Below are positions 33,732 to 44,818 of a DNA stretch of 64,000 nucleotides, one piece after another. This stretch comes from Salipiger bermudensis HTCC2601. Lineage in GTDB: Bacteria; Pseudomonadota; Alphaproteobacteria; Rhodobacterales; Rhodobacteraceae. The position numbers and the translations under genes were made by a program. The DNA lies in assembly GCF_000153725.1 (NCBI RefSeq), contig NZ_DS022276.1, positions 3,807,591 through 3,871,590 of the forward strand. The letters are read 5' to 3'. Positions within the stretch are counted from its first letter, which is position 1. The number at the start of each line of letters is the position of its first letter. The notes beneath the pieces are model-generated. The model did no database searches and had not been told where the DNA came from. It saw only the letters and a list, made by a program, of their open reading frames with translations.

Positions 33732-35130
33732 GGTCCTCGTCCACATAGGCCATGCGGCCGCCGGATTTCGAGCCGGTCACCACGCCCAGCGACTTCAGCT
33801 TGCGGTGCAGCGCCGAGCGCTCCATGCCGACGAAGGCGGCGGTGCGGGAGATGTTGCCGCCGAAGCGGTTGATCTGGGTCAGCAGGTACTCGCGCTCGAA
33901 GGCCTCGCGGGCCTCGCGCAGCGGCAGCGTCGCCAGCGTGCCCGAGAGCACCACGCGGCCCTCCTCCTCGACGCCCGAGGGCGCATCCTGCGGCAGTTCG
34001 CGGGCCTCGATCGGGCCGGTGCCCTCGCCGAGGATCAGCACCCGCTCGACGAGGTTCTTGAGCTGGCGCACGTTGCCGGGCCAGACCATGGTCTGCATCA
34101 ACGCCACCGCGTCCTCGGAGAGCGGGCGCACCGGCAGGCCCTGGCTCTTGTTGCAGGCCTCGATGAAATGCGCCGCCAGCATCGGGATGTCCTCGCGCCG
34201 GTCCTCGAGGCTCGGCACCGCGATCGGCACCACGTTGAGCCGGTGGTAGAGTTCCTGCCGGAAGCGGCCGGCGTCGATCTCGGCGTCGAGATCGCGGTTG
34301 GTGGAGGAGATCACCCGCAGATCGACGCGCACCTTGTCGGAGCCGCCGACCCGGGTGAAGGACTGGTCCACCAGCACGCGCAGGATCTTGGACTGGGTGC
34401 CGCCGGGCATGTCGGCAACCTCGTCGAAATAGATCACCCCGCCATGCGCCTGCTCCAGGAGGCCCGGCTCGATGCCGCGCTCGGGGCTTTCCCGTCCGAA
34501 CAGCACCTCTTCCATGGTCTCGGGCTCGACCCCGGCGCAGTTGACCGTCACGAAGGGCGCCTGCGCGCGGCCTGAATTGGCATGGATGTAGCGCGCCGCC
34601 ACCTCCTTGCCCGATCCCGCGGGGCCGGTGAGCATCACCCGACCGTTGGACTTGGTCACCTTGTCGAGCTGGCTCACCAGCGCCCGGAAGGCGGCGCTGT
34701 CGCCGACCATCTGCGCCACCTCGGTCTCGCGGCGCTTGAGCTTCTGGTTCTCGCGGCGCAGGCGCGAGGTCTCCATAGCGCGGCGGATCACCACCAGCAG
34801 CTGGTCGATGTTGAACGGCTTCTCGATGAAGTCATAGGCGCCCTGCTTGATCGCCGCCACGGCGATCTCGATATTGCCGTGCCCCGAGATGATGATGATC
34901 GGGATATCGGGGTTGTCGCGCTTGACGGTCTTGAGGATGTCGATGCCGTCCATCTTGCTGTCCTTCAGCCAGATGTCGAGGATCATCAGCCCGGGCGGCT
35001 CGGCGTTGACCTCGGTCATCGCCTCGGAGCTGTTGGCCGCCAGCCGGGTGCTGAAGCCCTCGTCCTCGAGGATGTCCCCGATCAGCTCGCGGATGTCGCG
35101 CTCGTCGTCGACGATCAGGATGTCACTCAT
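33712..35130 (-). CDS. ntrX: Nitrogen/redox response regulator NtrX
   Basis: A 472-residue response regulator. The receiver domain has phospho-acceptor D52 (LMILDIWLKDSKMDG). The AAA+ domain has Walker A GPAGSGKE (169-176) and Walker B VIYFDEVAD. A Fis-type helix-turn-helix lies near the C-terminus (NISRTAAFVGMERSALHRKL). The sigma54-contact GAFTGA loop is missing: the region reads LFGRESPERGIEPGLLEQ. It therefore probably does not act as a classical sigma54 activator. Its ATG overlaps the ntrY stop by four bases. NtrXY responds to nitrogen or redox state in alphaproteobacteria. Confidence 0.94.
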   Translation of the reverse strand: MSDILIVDDERDIRELIGDILEDEGFSTRLAANSSEAMTEVNAEPPGLMILDIWLKDSKMDGIDILKTVKRDNPDIPIIIISGHGNIEIAVAAIKQGAYDFIEKPFNIDQLLVVIRRAMETSRLRRENQKLKRRETEVAQMVGDSAAFRALVSQLDKVTKSNGRVMLTGPAGSGKEVAARYIHANSGRAQAPFVTVNCAGVEPETMEEVLFGRESPERGIEPGLLEQAHGGVIYFDEVADMPGGTQSKILRVLVDQSFTRVGGSDKVRVDLRVISSTNRDLDAEIDAGRFRQELYHRLNVVPIAVPSLEDRREDIPMLAAHFIEACNKSQGLPVRPLSEDAVALMQTMVWPGNVRQLKNLVERVLILGEGTGPIEARELPQDAPSGVEEEGRVVLSGTLATLPLREAREAFEREYLLTQINRFGGNISRTAAFVGMERSALHRKLKSLGVVTGSKSGGRMAYVDEDHVQQAG

Positions 35131-37424
35131 GTCTGCCCCTCTAACTCTGCAATGATCTTCTGCTTCTGCGCCGGATCCGCCGGCATCGACCCGAGCGGCA
35201 GGCGGATCACCGCCATCGCCCCGGCATGGGTGTCGCCGTCGAATAGCGGCGCGTCCTCGAGGGCGAGGCTGCCGCCATGCTCCTCGATGATTTTCTTCAC
35301 GATGGGCAGGCCGAGGCCGGTGCCCTTGTCGCGGGTGGTGACGTAGGGCTCGAAGAGCCGCGCCCGGTCCTCCGGCAAGCCGATGCCGTTGTCCATCACC
35401 CGGATCAGCGCGCGGCCGTCCTCTTCGGTGAGGCTGACGCGGATCTCCGGGGCGTACCCCTCCGGCGCGCCGCCTTCGACACGCGACTCGATCGCCTCGC
35501 CGGCGTTCTTGATGATGTTGGTCAGCGCCTGCCCGATCATCGTCGCATCAAGCTCGGCAGGCATCTCGGCCTCCGGCAGGTCGATGACGAAGCGCACGTC
35601 GGGCTGGCCGGTCTCCTGCAGCAGCGCCGCACCGCGCAGCAGCGTCACCACGTCCTCGGGGCGGCGCTCGGGCTCGGGCATGCGGGCGAACTTGGAGAAC
35701 TCGTCGACGATGCGGCGCAGGTCCTCGGTCTGGCGCACGATGACCTCGGTCATCTGGTCCAGCTTCTCGGCATCCTCGCCCTGCATCTGGCGGCCGAACT
35801 TGCGCTTGATGCGCTCTGCCGAGAGCCGGATCGGGGTCAGCGGGTTCTTGATCTCGTGGGCGATGCGGCGCGCCACGTCGCCCCACGCGGCCATACGCTG
35901 CGCACTGACCAGATCGGTCACGTCATCGAAGGCGACCACGTAGCCCTCGAGCGAGCCGTCGTCGCGGCGGCGCAGCGACATGCGCACCAGCAAGTGCTCG
36001 AGCCGGCCCTCGCGGCTGACCTTGACCTCTTCCTGCGCGGTCTCCTGCCCGGTCGCCATCAGCTTGTCGAACAGCGCCCCGAACTCGGGCACGGCGACGG
36101 TGATCGGCACTTCGGACTTGGTTTCGTGCCATCCCAGCAGGCGCTCGGCGGAGCGGTTCACGAAGGTGACGCGGCCACTGTCATCGAGCCCGACCACGCC
36201 AGAGGTGACCGAGTAGAGCACGCTGTCGAAAAGCCGCTGGCGGCGCTCGATCTGGCGGGTGTTCTCGAGCAGGGTCTCGCGCTGCGCCTTGAGCTGGCGG
36301 GTCATCTGGTTGAAGTAGCGTCCGAGCATCGAGATCTCGTCGTCGCCCTCTTCTTCCTTCACCTGCACGTCAAGATCGCCCGCGCCAACGCGCTGCGCGG
36401 CGCCGGTCAGGCGGCCGACCGGGCGCGACAGGCGCTCGGCGAACCACAGGCCGAGCCATGTGGCGGCAAGGATCAGCAGCACGGCGAAGCCGAGATAGAG
36501 CAGCGCGAAGTCGAACAGGCGGCGCCCGCGCTCGCTTTCCTGCTGCTGGTAGAACTGTGCCGTGGCCTGGGTTTCATCCAGCAGGTTCAGAAGGTTACCG
36601 TCGACGGCGCGGCTGACATACAGATAGCGGTCGGCATAGGCATCCAGCGGGGTGAGCGCGCGCAGCTCGTGATTGTCCCAGTCGGGGATCATCACCACGC
36701 CCTCTTCCTCGGCAAGCGCGAACTGGGCGATGGTGGGCTGTTCGTAGTCGAAGAGGTAGGAGCGTTCGCCCCGGGCGCGGATCTCGCCGGCGCCGTCGAT
36801 CACGTAGGCTTCGCGCAGGCCGCGTTGCACCTGCCCCTGCCCCTGCGCGAGGATCTGCCGGATGTCGCCGTCATCGAAGGCGAAGTTGGCACGGCGGGCG
36901 TTGTCGACGAAGCGCGCCAGCGCGTCGACGTCCTCGGCCAGGCCGCGGCGCTGCTCTTCCTCATAGGCCTCGGCAGCGGCGAGCGAGGCACCGACGACGT
37001 TCTGCACCCGGCTCGAGAACCAGGTTTCGAGGCCGATATTGATGGTGAGCACGGCGAAGACCGCGACCGTCACCGTGGGCAGCAGCGCCATCAGCGCGAA
37101 CACCCCGGTCAGGCGCAGGTGCAGGCGCGAGCCCGCGGATTGCGCCCGGCGGTCGGCGATCATCCGGGCGACGCGGGCCAGGACCAGCGTCGCCAGAAGC
37201 AGGACGTAGATCAGATCGGCCAGAAGGACGAGGCTGAGGCTCAGTTCCGGCCCGCTGCCCTTGTCGAGCGGGCCAAGCGCGATGAAGGTCATCAGCGCCA
37301 GCAGCGGGCCGAGGATCACGAGACCCAGGGCCGCGATGTTCTGTACCATGCGCTGACGCCGCAGACGGGCCAGCTTTGACCACGCCGCGCTGCGCGAGAC
37401 TGATTTCCGTGCCCGGATGGCCAC
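35127..37424 (-). CDS. ntrY: Sensor histidine kinase NtrY
   Basis: A 765-residue membrane kinase. N-terminal transmembrane segments occupy about 30-120, then an extracytoplasmic region, another membrane segment, HAMP (LSRPVGRLTGAAQRVG) and a PAS domain. The dimerisation domain has phospho-acceptor H523 in [13 protein letters not shown]. The ATPase domain has RVMDNGIGLPEDRA and GTGLGLPIVKKI. GTG start at 37424 with GAGG upstream. It phosphorylates NtrX, encoded immediately downstream. The layout matches NtrY of other alphaproteobacteria. Confidence 0.94.
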   Translation of the reverse strand: MAIRARKSVSRSAAWSKLARLRRQRMVQNIAALGLVILGPLLALMTFIALGPLDKGSGPELSLSLVLLADLIYVLLLATLVLARVARMIADRRAQSAGSRLHLRLTGVFALMALLPTVTVAVFAVLTINIGLETWFSSRVQNVVGASLAAAEAYEEEQRRGLAEDVDALARFVDNARRANFAFDDGDIRQILAQGQGQVQRGLREAYVIDGAGEIRARGERSYLFDYEQPTIAQFALAEEEGVVMIPDWDNHELRALTPLDAYADRYLYVSRAVDGNLLNLLDETQATAQFYQQQESERGRRLFDFALLYLGFAVLLILAATWLGLWFAERLSRPVGRLTGAAQRVGAGDLDVQVKEEEGDDEISMLGRYFNQMTRQLKAQRETLLENTRQIERRQRLFDSVLYSVTSGVVGLDDSGRVTFVNRSAERLLGWHETKSEVPITVAVPEFGALFDKLMATGQETAQEEVKVSREGRLEHLLVRMSLRRRDDGSLEGYVVAFDDVTDLVSAQRMAAWGDVARRIAHEIKNPLTPIRLSAERIKRKFGRQMQGEDAEKLDQMTEVIVRQTEDLRRIVDEFSKFARMPEPERRPEDVVTLLRGAALLQETGQPDVRFVIDLPEAEMPAELDATMIGQALTNIIKNAGEAIESRVEGGAPEGYAPEIRVSLTEEDGRALIRVMDNGIGLPEDRARLFEPYVTTRDKGTGLGLPIVKKIIEEHGGSLALEDAPLFDGDTHAGAMAVIRLPLGSMPADPAQKQKIIAELEGQT

Positions 37425-37535
37425 AGGCCGACCTCATCCTGATGTGCTGCTCGATGCAGCGAACCGCCATATCTTGTGGCTTCTTCGCCACTTTCGCCGA
37501 AAGCGAAGCAGCGCGGCCACATCTCTGTGGCGGTT
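37425..37535. promoter_or_regulatory. ntrC-ntrY intergenic spacer with small hairpins
   Basis: 111 bp between the ntrC stop and the ntrY start. It contains GCCACA-TCTC-TGTGGC just after ntrC and CTTTCGCCGAAAG further on. Neither has a T-run on the minus strand. They may attenuate read-through from ntrBC or mark an ntrYX promoter region; function is unproven. Confidence 0.35.
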
Positions 37536-38909
37536 TTACATCAGTTTGCGGCGGCGTGTCACGCGAATATCGAGGTCGGTGATCTTCTTTCTCAGCGTAT
37601 TTCTGTTGATTCCCAAAAGATCGGCACATTTCGCCTGATTGCCGCCGGTCGCCTCTAGCGCGATCTCGATCAGGGGCGCCTCGACCTCCTTGAGGATGCG
37701 CGCGTAAAGCCCCGGAGGCGGCAGCATGTTGCCGTGCAGGTCGAAATAGCGGCGCAAGTGGCGGGCCACCGATGTGCCGAGCTTCTCGGCATCTCCGCCG
37801 CGCAGGATCGGGCCGGTGTCGGGCTGGTTGCCCAGCACCGCCTCGACCTCGGGGCGGCTGATCTCTTCGGCGCGGCTGGTCAGGCTCAGGCGGCGCACGG
37901 AGTTCTCGAGCTGGCGCACGTTGCCCGGCCAGCTATAGGCGCGGAAGAGCTCGGCCGCATCCGCCGAGAGCCAGCGCTTGGGCGCGCCCTCACGCTCGGC
38001 TCGGGCGAGGAAGTGGTCGGTGAGCAGCGCGATGTCCTCGACCCGCTCGCGCAGGCTCGGCACGTTGATGGTCGCGCCCGAGAGGCGATAGTAGAGATCC
38101 TGACGCACATGACCCTCTTCCATCGCCTGCGCCAGATCGCCCTGCGAGGTCGCCATGAAGCGCGGCACGTGTTCGCCGGGGATATCCATCATCCGCACGA
38201 CGCGGGCCTGGATCTCGTCGGGGATGTCGGTGATCTCGTCGATCAGCAGAGTCCCGCCCTTGACCCGCGCGAGCACCCGCGCCGGCCCCTCGAGATCCGA
38301 CAGGTCGGCCCCGGTGACGGTGACGAAGGGCAGCGTGCGGCGGTCGGAGAAATCGTGGATCGCCCGCGCGATCAGGCTCTTGCCGGTGCCGCTCTCGCCC
38401 GAGATCAGGACGGGCAGATCGGTGTTCATCACCCGCGCCACGAGGCGGTAGAGCGCCTGCATCGCCGGGGTCTTGCCGACCAGCGGCAGCTCGTCCGGGC
38501 CGTCGGCACCGATCGTCGCCACCTCTTCGCGCTTCGGCGTGCGGTTGCGATTGTCGAGCGCCTTGGCGGTGCGCTTCATCAGGTCCGGCAGGTCGAAAGG
38601 CTTGGGCAGGTAATCATAGGCCTCGGCCTCGGCGGCCTGGATCGCGGTCATGATGGTGTTCTGCGCCGAGATCACGATCACCGGCAGCTCGGGCCGGTCC
38701 TGATGGATCTTCGGCAGCATCTCGAGCCCGTTGCCATCGGGCATGACCACGTCCGAGATCACCACGTCGCCCTTCCCTTCGCCGACCCAGCGCATCAGCG
38801 TGGTCAGCGACGAGGTCGCGTGCACCTTGCAACCGGCCCGGGTCAGGGCCTGGGTCAGGACCGTGCGGATGGTGCGGTCGTCATCTGCGACAAGAACGGT
38901 GCCGTCCAT
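37536..38909 (-). CDS. ntrC: Nitrogen regulator NtrC, GAFTGA-less type
   Basis: A 457-residue response regulator. Receiver D53 is in [13 protein letters not shown]. Walker A GESGTGKS is at 171-178, Walker B is [11 protein letters not shown]. The C-terminal Fis HTH is [20 protein letters not shown]. Between Walker A and B the sequence reads [20 protein letters not shown] with no GAFTGA and a shortened loop. In Rhodobacter capsulatus an NtrC of this kind activates the sigma70 polymerase instead of sigma54. Start overlaps the ntrB stop by one base (TAATG). It controls nitrogen assimilation genes when phosphorylated by NtrB. Confidence 0.95.
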   Translation of the reverse strand: MDGTVLVADDDRTIRTVLTQALTRAGCKVHATSSLTTLMRWVGEGKGDVVISDVVMPDGNGLEMLPKIHQDRPELPVIVISAQNTIMTAIQAAEAEAYDYLPKPFDLPDLMKRTAKALDNRNRTPKREEVATIGADGPDELPLVGKTPAMQALYRLVARVMNTDLPVLISGESGTGKSLIARAIHDFSDRRTLPFVTVTGADLSDLEGPARVLARVKGGTLLIDEITDIPDEIQARVVRMMDIPGEHVPRFMATSQGDLAQAMEEGHVRQDLYYRLSGATINVPSLRERVEDIALLTDHFLARAEREGAPKRWLSADAAELFRAYSWPGNVRQLENSVRRLSLTSRAEEISRPEVEAVLGNQPDTGPILRGGDAEKLGTSVARHLRRYFDLHGNMLPPPGLYARILKEVEAPLIEIALEATGGNQAKCADLLGINRNTLRKKITDLDIRVTRRRKLM

Positions 38910-39990
38910 TAGCTCTTCTCCTCAGTCTCGCGCGGGGCGCGCGGAAGCGAAATGCGAAAGACCGTGCGGCCGGGGACGGAGTCCACCGAGATCCAGCCGT
39001 CATGGTCGGATATGATCTTGGACACCAGCGCGAGGCCGAGGCCGGTGCCGTTCTCCTTGCCCGAGACGAACGGGTCGAACACGTCGCCCTTGATGTCGTC
39101 CGGCAGGCCGGGGCCGTCGTCGATCACCTCGATCTGCAGCGGCAGCTTCTGGGTCGAGCCATCGGCCCGGCGCATGCGGAAGGAATGCTCGTAGAAGGTG
39201 CGCAGGCGGATCGTGCCGCCGGCCTTCTGGTCCGCCGCCTCGGCCGAGTTCTTCAGCAGGTTCAGAACCACCTGCAGAAGCTGGTCTGGATCGCCGTAGG
39301 CGAGCGGCAGCGAGGGGTCGTATTCCTCGATGAATTTCATGTGCGCCCCGGCACCGAGCTGGGTCGAGCGCCGCGCCCGGTCGAGCACGTCGTGGATGTT
39401 CACGGGCTTCTTCTCGGGGGCCGAAAGGTTGCCGAACTGCTCGACCTGTTCGAGCAGCTTCACGATGCGGCGCGTCTCGGCAACGATGAGGTCGGTGAGC
39501 TCGAGGTCGTCCTTGCTGAGGCTCATGCTCAGGAGCTGCGCCGCGCCGGCGATGCCGGCGAGCGGGTTCTTGATCTCGTGCGCCAGCATCTCGGCCATGC
39601 CGATGGCCGATTTGGCCGCCGATTTCACCGAATGGCTCTGGGTCATCCGCCCGGCAAGCTCGCGCGGGGAGATCAGCATGATGAACCAGCCGGGATGGCT
39701 CTGGACCGGCGCGATCTGCAGGTTGCAGACCAGCGGCGGGCGCGCCCCGGTGCCCACGTCGACATCGTTGACGAAGAGCGGCGTGCCATTCTCGCGCGCC
39801 CGGGCAAGGCTTTCCTCGAGCGGCGCGTCGACCGCAAGCCGATCCCAGATCGGCTGCCCGATCAGCCACTTGGCCGAGTTGTTCATGAAGCCTTCGGCGG
39901 CCGGATTCATGTCGGCGATGCGCTCCTCGGCGTCCAGAAGGATCGCCGGGATCGGCAGGGAGGACCAGAGCTGGCCTTGGATCTCGGTGT

Positions 39991-39994
<4 letters not shown>
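38909..39994 (-). CDS. ntrB: Nitrogen sensor kinase NtrB
   Basis: A 361-residue soluble histidine kinase. A PAS domain (about 10-115) is followed by the dimerisation domain with H139 in [13 protein letters not shown], and an ATPase domain with [12 protein letters not shown] and [12 protein letters not shown]. It phosphorylates NtrC under nitrogen limitation, with PII control. Its ATG overlaps the dusB stop by four bases, the standard nifR3-ntrB-ntrC arrangement. Confidence 0.95.
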
Positions 39995-40974
<980 letters not shown>

Positions 40975-41151
40975 GCGCCTATTCCTTGTGCAGATGCTTG
41001 TGAGGTAACCTGTGATGTCGCGACATTCAATTGCCCAAAGGGTTTATCGCCCCATCTCATCGCAGCTTGCCTAATTTTTGATCGCCCCTTCTGGTCGCAT
41101 TGCGCAGCGCCGGGGCAGCGCCTAGAGAAGGCGGCGGGAAGGACGCCTGAT

Positions 41152-42288
41152 ATGACCACCGCCGCCATCATCGTCGCCGCCGGGCGCGGCACCCGCGCCG
41201 GGGGCGCGCTGCCCAAGCAATGGCGCGAGATCGCCGGTGCGCCGGTGGCGCTCTGGACCCTGCGCGCCTTCGCCCACCTGCCCCGCCTCGTGCTGGTGAT
41301 TCACCCCGATGACCGGCCCCGCGCCGAGGCGCTTTGCGAGGGTTTTCCCGTCACGCTTGTGCATGGCGCCGCGGACCGAGCCGGCTCGGTCCGTGCCGGG
41401 CTGGAGGCGCTTGCCGGTGATCCACCAGAGCGGGTGCTGATCCACGACGTGGCACGGCCCTGCGCCTCCCGGAAATTGATAGAGGCGGTGATTGCCGCGC
41501 TCGCCACCACGCCGGGTGCGGCACCGGCGCTTGCGGTGACCGACGCGCTCTGGACCGGCGACGGGATCCGCGTCACCGGGACCCGCGACCGGAACGGGCT
41601 CTACCGCGCCCAGACGCCTCAGGGCTTCCGCTATGACGCCATCGTGCAGGCCCACGCGGCGCATCCCGGCGGCGCCGCCGACGATGTCGAGGTGGCACGC
41701 GCCGCCGGTCTGGACGTCGCCATCGTTCCGGGCGAGGAACGCAATCTCAAGATCACCGGCCCGGACGATTTTGCCCGCGCCGAGGCACTGCTGAAGGAGA
41801 CCGAGAGAATGGATATCCGACTGGGCAACGGCTATGACGTGCACCGCTTCGGCGAGGGCGACCACGTGGTGCTCTGCGGCATCAAGGTGCCGCACGGGCG
41901 CAGCCTGCAGGGCCATTCCGACGCCGATGTCGGCATGCACGCGGTCACCGACGCGCTCTACGGTGCCATGGCCGAGGGCGATATCGGTCGTCACTTCCCG
42001 CCGAGCGATCCGCAGTGGAAAGGCGCCGCGAGCGAGATCTTCCTGCGCCACGCGGTCGATCTGGCCGGCTTCAAGGGATTCACCATCTCCAATATCGACC
42101 TCACACTGATTTGCGAGCGCCCCAAGATCGGCCCCCACGCCCCCGCCATGATCGCCGAGATGTGCCGCATCATGGGCATGGAGGCCGACCGGGTCTCGAT
42201 CAAGGCCACCACCTCGGAACGGCTGGGCTTCACCGGTCGCGAAGAGGGCATCGCCGCCATTGCAACTGCCACGCTGGTGAAATCATGA
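41152..42288 (+). CDS. ispDF: Bifunctional 2-C-methyl-D-erythritol 4-phosphate cytidylyltransferase / MECDP synthase
   Basis: A 378-residue fusion that does two steps of the MEP isoprenoid pathway. The IspD part (about 1-220) has the nucleotide-binding start [20 protein letters not shown] and [15 protein letters not shown]. The IspF part (about 220-378) has the zinc ligands in [12 protein letters not shown], plus [20 protein letters not shown] and [16 protein letters not shown]. The fusion is usual in alphaproteobacteria. ATG 41152 has GGGAAGGA upstream. It is divergent from dusB across a 177-bp promoter gap and is followed by pgpA with a four-base overlap. Confidence 0.96.
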   Translation: MTTAAIIVAAGRGTRAGGALPKQWREIAGAPVALWTLRAFAHLPRLVLVIHPDDRPRAEALCEGFPVTLVHGAADRAGSVRAGLEALAGDPPERVLIHDVARPCASRKLIEAVIAALATTPGAAPALAVTDALWTGDGIRVTGTRDRNGLYRAQTPQGFRYDAIVQAHAAHPGGAADDVEVARAAGLDVAIVPGEERNLKITGPDDFARAEALLKETERMDIRLGNGYDVHRFGEGDHVVLCGIKVPHGRSLQGHSDADVGMHAVTDALYGAMAEGDIGRHFPPSDPQWKGAASEIFLRHAVDLAGFKGFTISNIDLTLICERPKIGPHAPAMIAEMCRIMGMEADRVSIKATTSERLGFTGREEGIAAIATATLVKS

Positions 42289-42770
42289 AAGCCATTGCCT
42301 CCTTCTTCTACGTCGGCTTCCTGAAGCCCGCCCCCGGCACCTGGGGCTCGCTCGCCGCCCTGCCCGTGGCCTACGCGCTGTTGCTCGCCGGCGGCTTCTG
42401 GCTGCTCGCCGCCGCCACCGTCGCAGCCTTCGTTCTGGGCCTCGTCGCGACCGAACGGATGACCAGCAACGCCACCGACCACGATCCCTCCTGGATCGTC
42501 ATCGACGAGGTGGTCGGCCAGTGGATCGCGCTGTTCCCGGTGGGCTACGGCGCGATGATGATGTCGGTCGACATCTGGCGGCTCTGGCCGGGCTGGGTCT
42601 CGGCCTTCGTGTTCTTCCGCCTGTTCGACATCTGGAAGCCGTGGCTGGTCGGCAAGGCCGACCGTCGGGGCGACGCGATGGGCGTCATGCTCGATGACGT
42701 GATCGCCGGCGTATTTTCTGCTATCGTCAGCATCGCGCTTGCCGCGCTTGCCCATGGAGTGCTGATGTGA
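42285..42770 (+). CDS. pgpA: Phosphatidylglycerophosphatase A
   Basis: A 161-residue membrane enzyme that dephosphorylates phosphatidylglycerol-phosphate. Visible are the N-terminal [14 protein letters not shown] motif and the metal-binding segment [14 protein letters not shown], then [19 protein letters not shown] and [13 protein letters not shown]. Several hydrophobic segments place it in the inner membrane. The ATG overlaps the ispDF stop (ATGA), and its own stop overlaps the next start. Confidence 0.95.
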   Translation: MKAIASFFYVGFLKPAPGTWGSLAALPVAYALLLAGGFWLLAAATVAAFVLGLVATERMTSNATDHDPSWIVIDEVVGQWIALFPVGYGAMMMSVDIWRLWPGWVSAFVFFRLFDIWKPWLVGKADRRGDAMGVMLDDVIAGVFSAIVSIALAALAHGVLM

Positions 42771-43246
42771 CCGAAGTTCTTGCCCGAGACATCCTGATGC
42801 TGGCCCGCGAACGCGGCGCCACGATCACCACCGCCGAAAGCTGCACCGGCGGCAAGGTCTCGGCGGCGATCACCGACGTGGCAGGCTCTTCCGACATCTT
42901 CCACCGCGGCTTCGTCACGTACTCCAACGCCGCCAAGCAGGATCTGCTTGGCGTGCGGGGCGAGACGCTCTCGCTGCATGGCGCGGTATCCGAGCAAGTC
43001 GTGCGCGAGATGGCCGAGGGCGCCCGCGTGGCCGCCGAGGCGGATTTCGCCGTGGCGATCTCGGGCGTTGCGGGCCCCGGCGGATCGGAGCTCAAACCCG
43101 AGGGCATGGTCTGCTTCGCTCTGGCCAGCGCCACCGACACGATCAGCGAAACAGTCGAGTTCGGCGCACTCGGGCGCGGAAATGTGCGCGAGGCGGCCAC
43201 CCATCACGCGCTCGAGCTGCTGCAGGACGCGCTGAGCGAGGACTGA
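42767..43246 (+). CDS. pncC: CinA C-terminal domain protein (nicotinamide-nucleotide amidase, PncC)
   Basis: A 159-residue stand-alone CinA C-terminal domain. The family signature TTAESCTGGKVSAAITDVAGSS and FVTYSNAAKQDLLGV is followed by VAISGVAGPGGSELKPEG. It deamidates nicotinamide mononucleotide to nicotinate mononucleotide in pyridine salvage. The start is GTG at 42767, overlapping the pgpA stop (GTGA). The N-terminal CinA domain is absent. Confidence 0.92.
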   Translation: MTEVLARDILMLARERGATITTAESCTGGKVSAAITDVAGSSDIFHRGFVTYSNAAKQDLLGVRGETLSLHGAVSEQVVREMAEGARVAAEADFAVAISGVAGPGGSELKPEGMVCFALASATDTISETVEFGALGRGNVREAATHHALELLQDALSED

Positions 43247-43252
43247 CCCGCC

Positions 43253-43708
43253 TCAGCCCTGCGGGCCGTAAAGCTCTGCCGCGCGGCGCTCGAAGGCGCG
43301 CACGATGCGCTGCATCGCCTCGTAAAAGAACATCCCCGCGGCCCCCTGCAGGATGCGGTTCTTGAACTCGAAATCGACGAAGAAGTGCACATCGACGCCG
43401 CCCTCCGGCTTGTCCTCGAAATGCCACTTGGAAATCATGTGCTTGAACGGGCCGTCGAGGTATTCCGTGTCGATCTTCTTGGGCTCGGGATACAGCGTCA
43501 CGCGGCTGCCGAAGCGCTCGCGGAAGACCTTGAACGAGATCACGAGGTCCGCAAGCATCACGGTGTGATCCCCCTTGTCCTCGGTCGAACGGATGCGCGC
43601 CGCGGCGGTCCACGGCAGGAACTCGGGATAGCTACCGACATCGGCCACCAGATCATACATCTGTTGGGCGCTGTAAGGCAGGTGCTTGGTCTCGGAGTGG
43701 GTCGGCAT
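43253..43708 (-). CDS. ratA: RatA/COQ10-family START-like protein
   Basis: A 151-residue START/polyketide-cyclase-fold protein. The opening [26 protein letters not shown] is the family hallmark, with [16 protein letters not shown] later. In eukaryotes COQ10 binds ubiquinone; in E. coli RatA was reported to block subunit association. In alphaproteobacteria the likely role is ubiquinone handling. It converges on pncC with six bases between stops and diverges from hpt. Confidence 0.88.
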   Translation of the reverse strand: MPTHSETKHLPYSAQQMYDLVADVGSYPEFLPWTAAARIRSTEDKGDHTVMLADLVISFKVFRERFGSRVTLYPEPKKIDTEYLDGPFKHMISKWHFEDKPEGGVDVHFFVDFEFKNRILQGAAGMFFYEAMQRIVRAFERRAAELYGPQG

Positions 43709-43793
43709 GACGGTCTTTCTAGCGCCCCTTTATCGCGTGACAATGGTCGGGGGTTTCTTCATATGCTGTGGCCGTCTTTGCAAGGGGAATGCC

Positions 43794-44336
43794 ATGACAG
43801 AGCGGCCATATGTCGTAGACGAGATGATCTCGGCCAAGACCATCGCCGCGCGCATCGAAGACCTCGCGCGCGAGATCGGGCGCGAATATGCCGACACCGA
43901 GAAGCTGGTGGTGGTGGGCCTTCTGCGCGGCAGCTTCGTGTTCATCGCCGATCTGGTGCGCGAGCTCGACCTGCCGGTCGAAGTCGATTTCCTCGAGGCC
44001 TCCTCCTATGGCGACGCCATGCAGTCGAGCCGCGAGGTGCGCATCCTCAAGGATCTGCGCTCACCGATCGAGGGACGCGACGTGCTGGTGGTCGAGGACA
44101 TCGTGGATACCGGCTTCACCCTGCACCACGTTCTGAAGCTGCTGAGTTCGCGCGAGCCGCGCAAGCTGCGCACCATCGCTCTGCTCGACAAGCCCGCGCG
44201 ACGCGAGGTCGCGCTCAAGGCGGACTGGACGGGATTCGAGATTCCCGACGAGTTTGTCGTGGGTTACGGCATCGACTTCGCGCAGAGGAACAGGAACCTG
44301 CCGTTCATCGGCAAGGTGCGTTTCCCGGAGGCGTAG
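43794..44336 (+). CDS. hpt: Hypoxanthine phosphoribosyltransferase
   Basis: A 180-residue type I phosphoribosyltransferase for purine salvage (hypoxanthine/guanine plus PRPP). The PRPP loop is [18 protein letters not shown]. The N-terminal [21 protein letters not shown] supplies the pyrophosphate-binding loop, and [20 protein letters not shown] matches the C-terminal base-binding segment. AAGGGGA lies upstream of ATG 43794. A small membrane-protein gene follows at once. Confidence 0.93.
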   Translation: MTERPYVVDEMISAKTIAARIEDLAREIGREYADTEKLVVVGLLRGSFVFIADLVRELDLPVEVDFLEASSYGDAMQSSREVRILKDLRSPIEGRDVLVVEDIVDTGFTLHHVLKLLSSREPRKLRTIALLDKPARREVALKADWTGFEIPDEFVVGYGIDFAQRNRNLPFIGKVRFPEA

Positions 44337-44337
44337 G

Positions 44338-44523
44338 ATGAACCCTCACTGGCTGCTGCGGATGGCGCGATGGGTCCGGAACCCGCCATCGTCGGACCGC
44401 GTCAGGCTGGTTCTGGCGGTGGTGGCCCTGTGCCTCGCGCTCTACGCGGTCGAGCGCTGGATCGGCTGGCCCGACGCGCTGACCGCAGAGCGCCTGCGCG
44501 CGCCGATGCGGGTGAGCCCCTGA
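44338..44523 (+). CDS. Small single-pass membrane protein following hpt
   Basis: A 61-residue protein with a basic N-terminus (MARWVRNPPSSDRVR), one transmembrane segment (LVLAVVALCLALYAVERWIGW) and a short charged tail. The ATG is one base after the hpt TAG, with GGAGG nine bases before it inside hpt, so it is probably translated with hpt. I do not know the family; close spacing suggests a real gene. Orientation is likely N-in. Confidence 0.6.
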   Translation: MNPHWLLRMARWVRNPPSSDRVRLVLAVVALCLALYAVERWIGWPDALTAERLRAPMRVSP

Positions 44524-44818
44524 GCCAAGGCCGATCACGGTTTGGCGAGCGACATGTCAGGCACGGTCAGGACGGGGTTCCTGACGGCTCATAGACGACA
44601 TGAATAACCGCACTTAGCAATCTGATTTAAAATGTAATTCCAGAACGGACATGCCGATCACGAGTTTGTCCTCGCGCAGAGTATCGCGATCGATTCGCAA
44701 ACTCTCCGGTTGTCACAGCACTGTCGAGCGACAAGGCTAGGTTTGCCAAGGCCGGGTTGCCGGTCTAGTTCTCATGGCACCCATAGGTAGAAATTACATC
44801 ACCCACAGGGAGTTTTCG
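44524..44818. promoter_or_regulatory. AT-richer intergenic region before cytochrome c'
   Basis: 295 bp without a gene. GTCAGGA-CGGGGT-TCCTGAC (44566-44585) is a 7-bp hairpin after the small membrane-protein gene, a possible terminator without a T-run. The following stretch (about 44605-44800) is distinctly AT-richer than its surroundings and should hold the promoter of the cytochrome c' gene. No tRNA or recognised small RNA is visible. Confidence 0.45.

Noticed and set aside
44524-44818. A small RNA gene in the AT-richer spacer before cytochrome c'
   Set aside because: No promoter-hairpin-T-run combination typical of a free small RNA is visible; a promoter region explains the composition.
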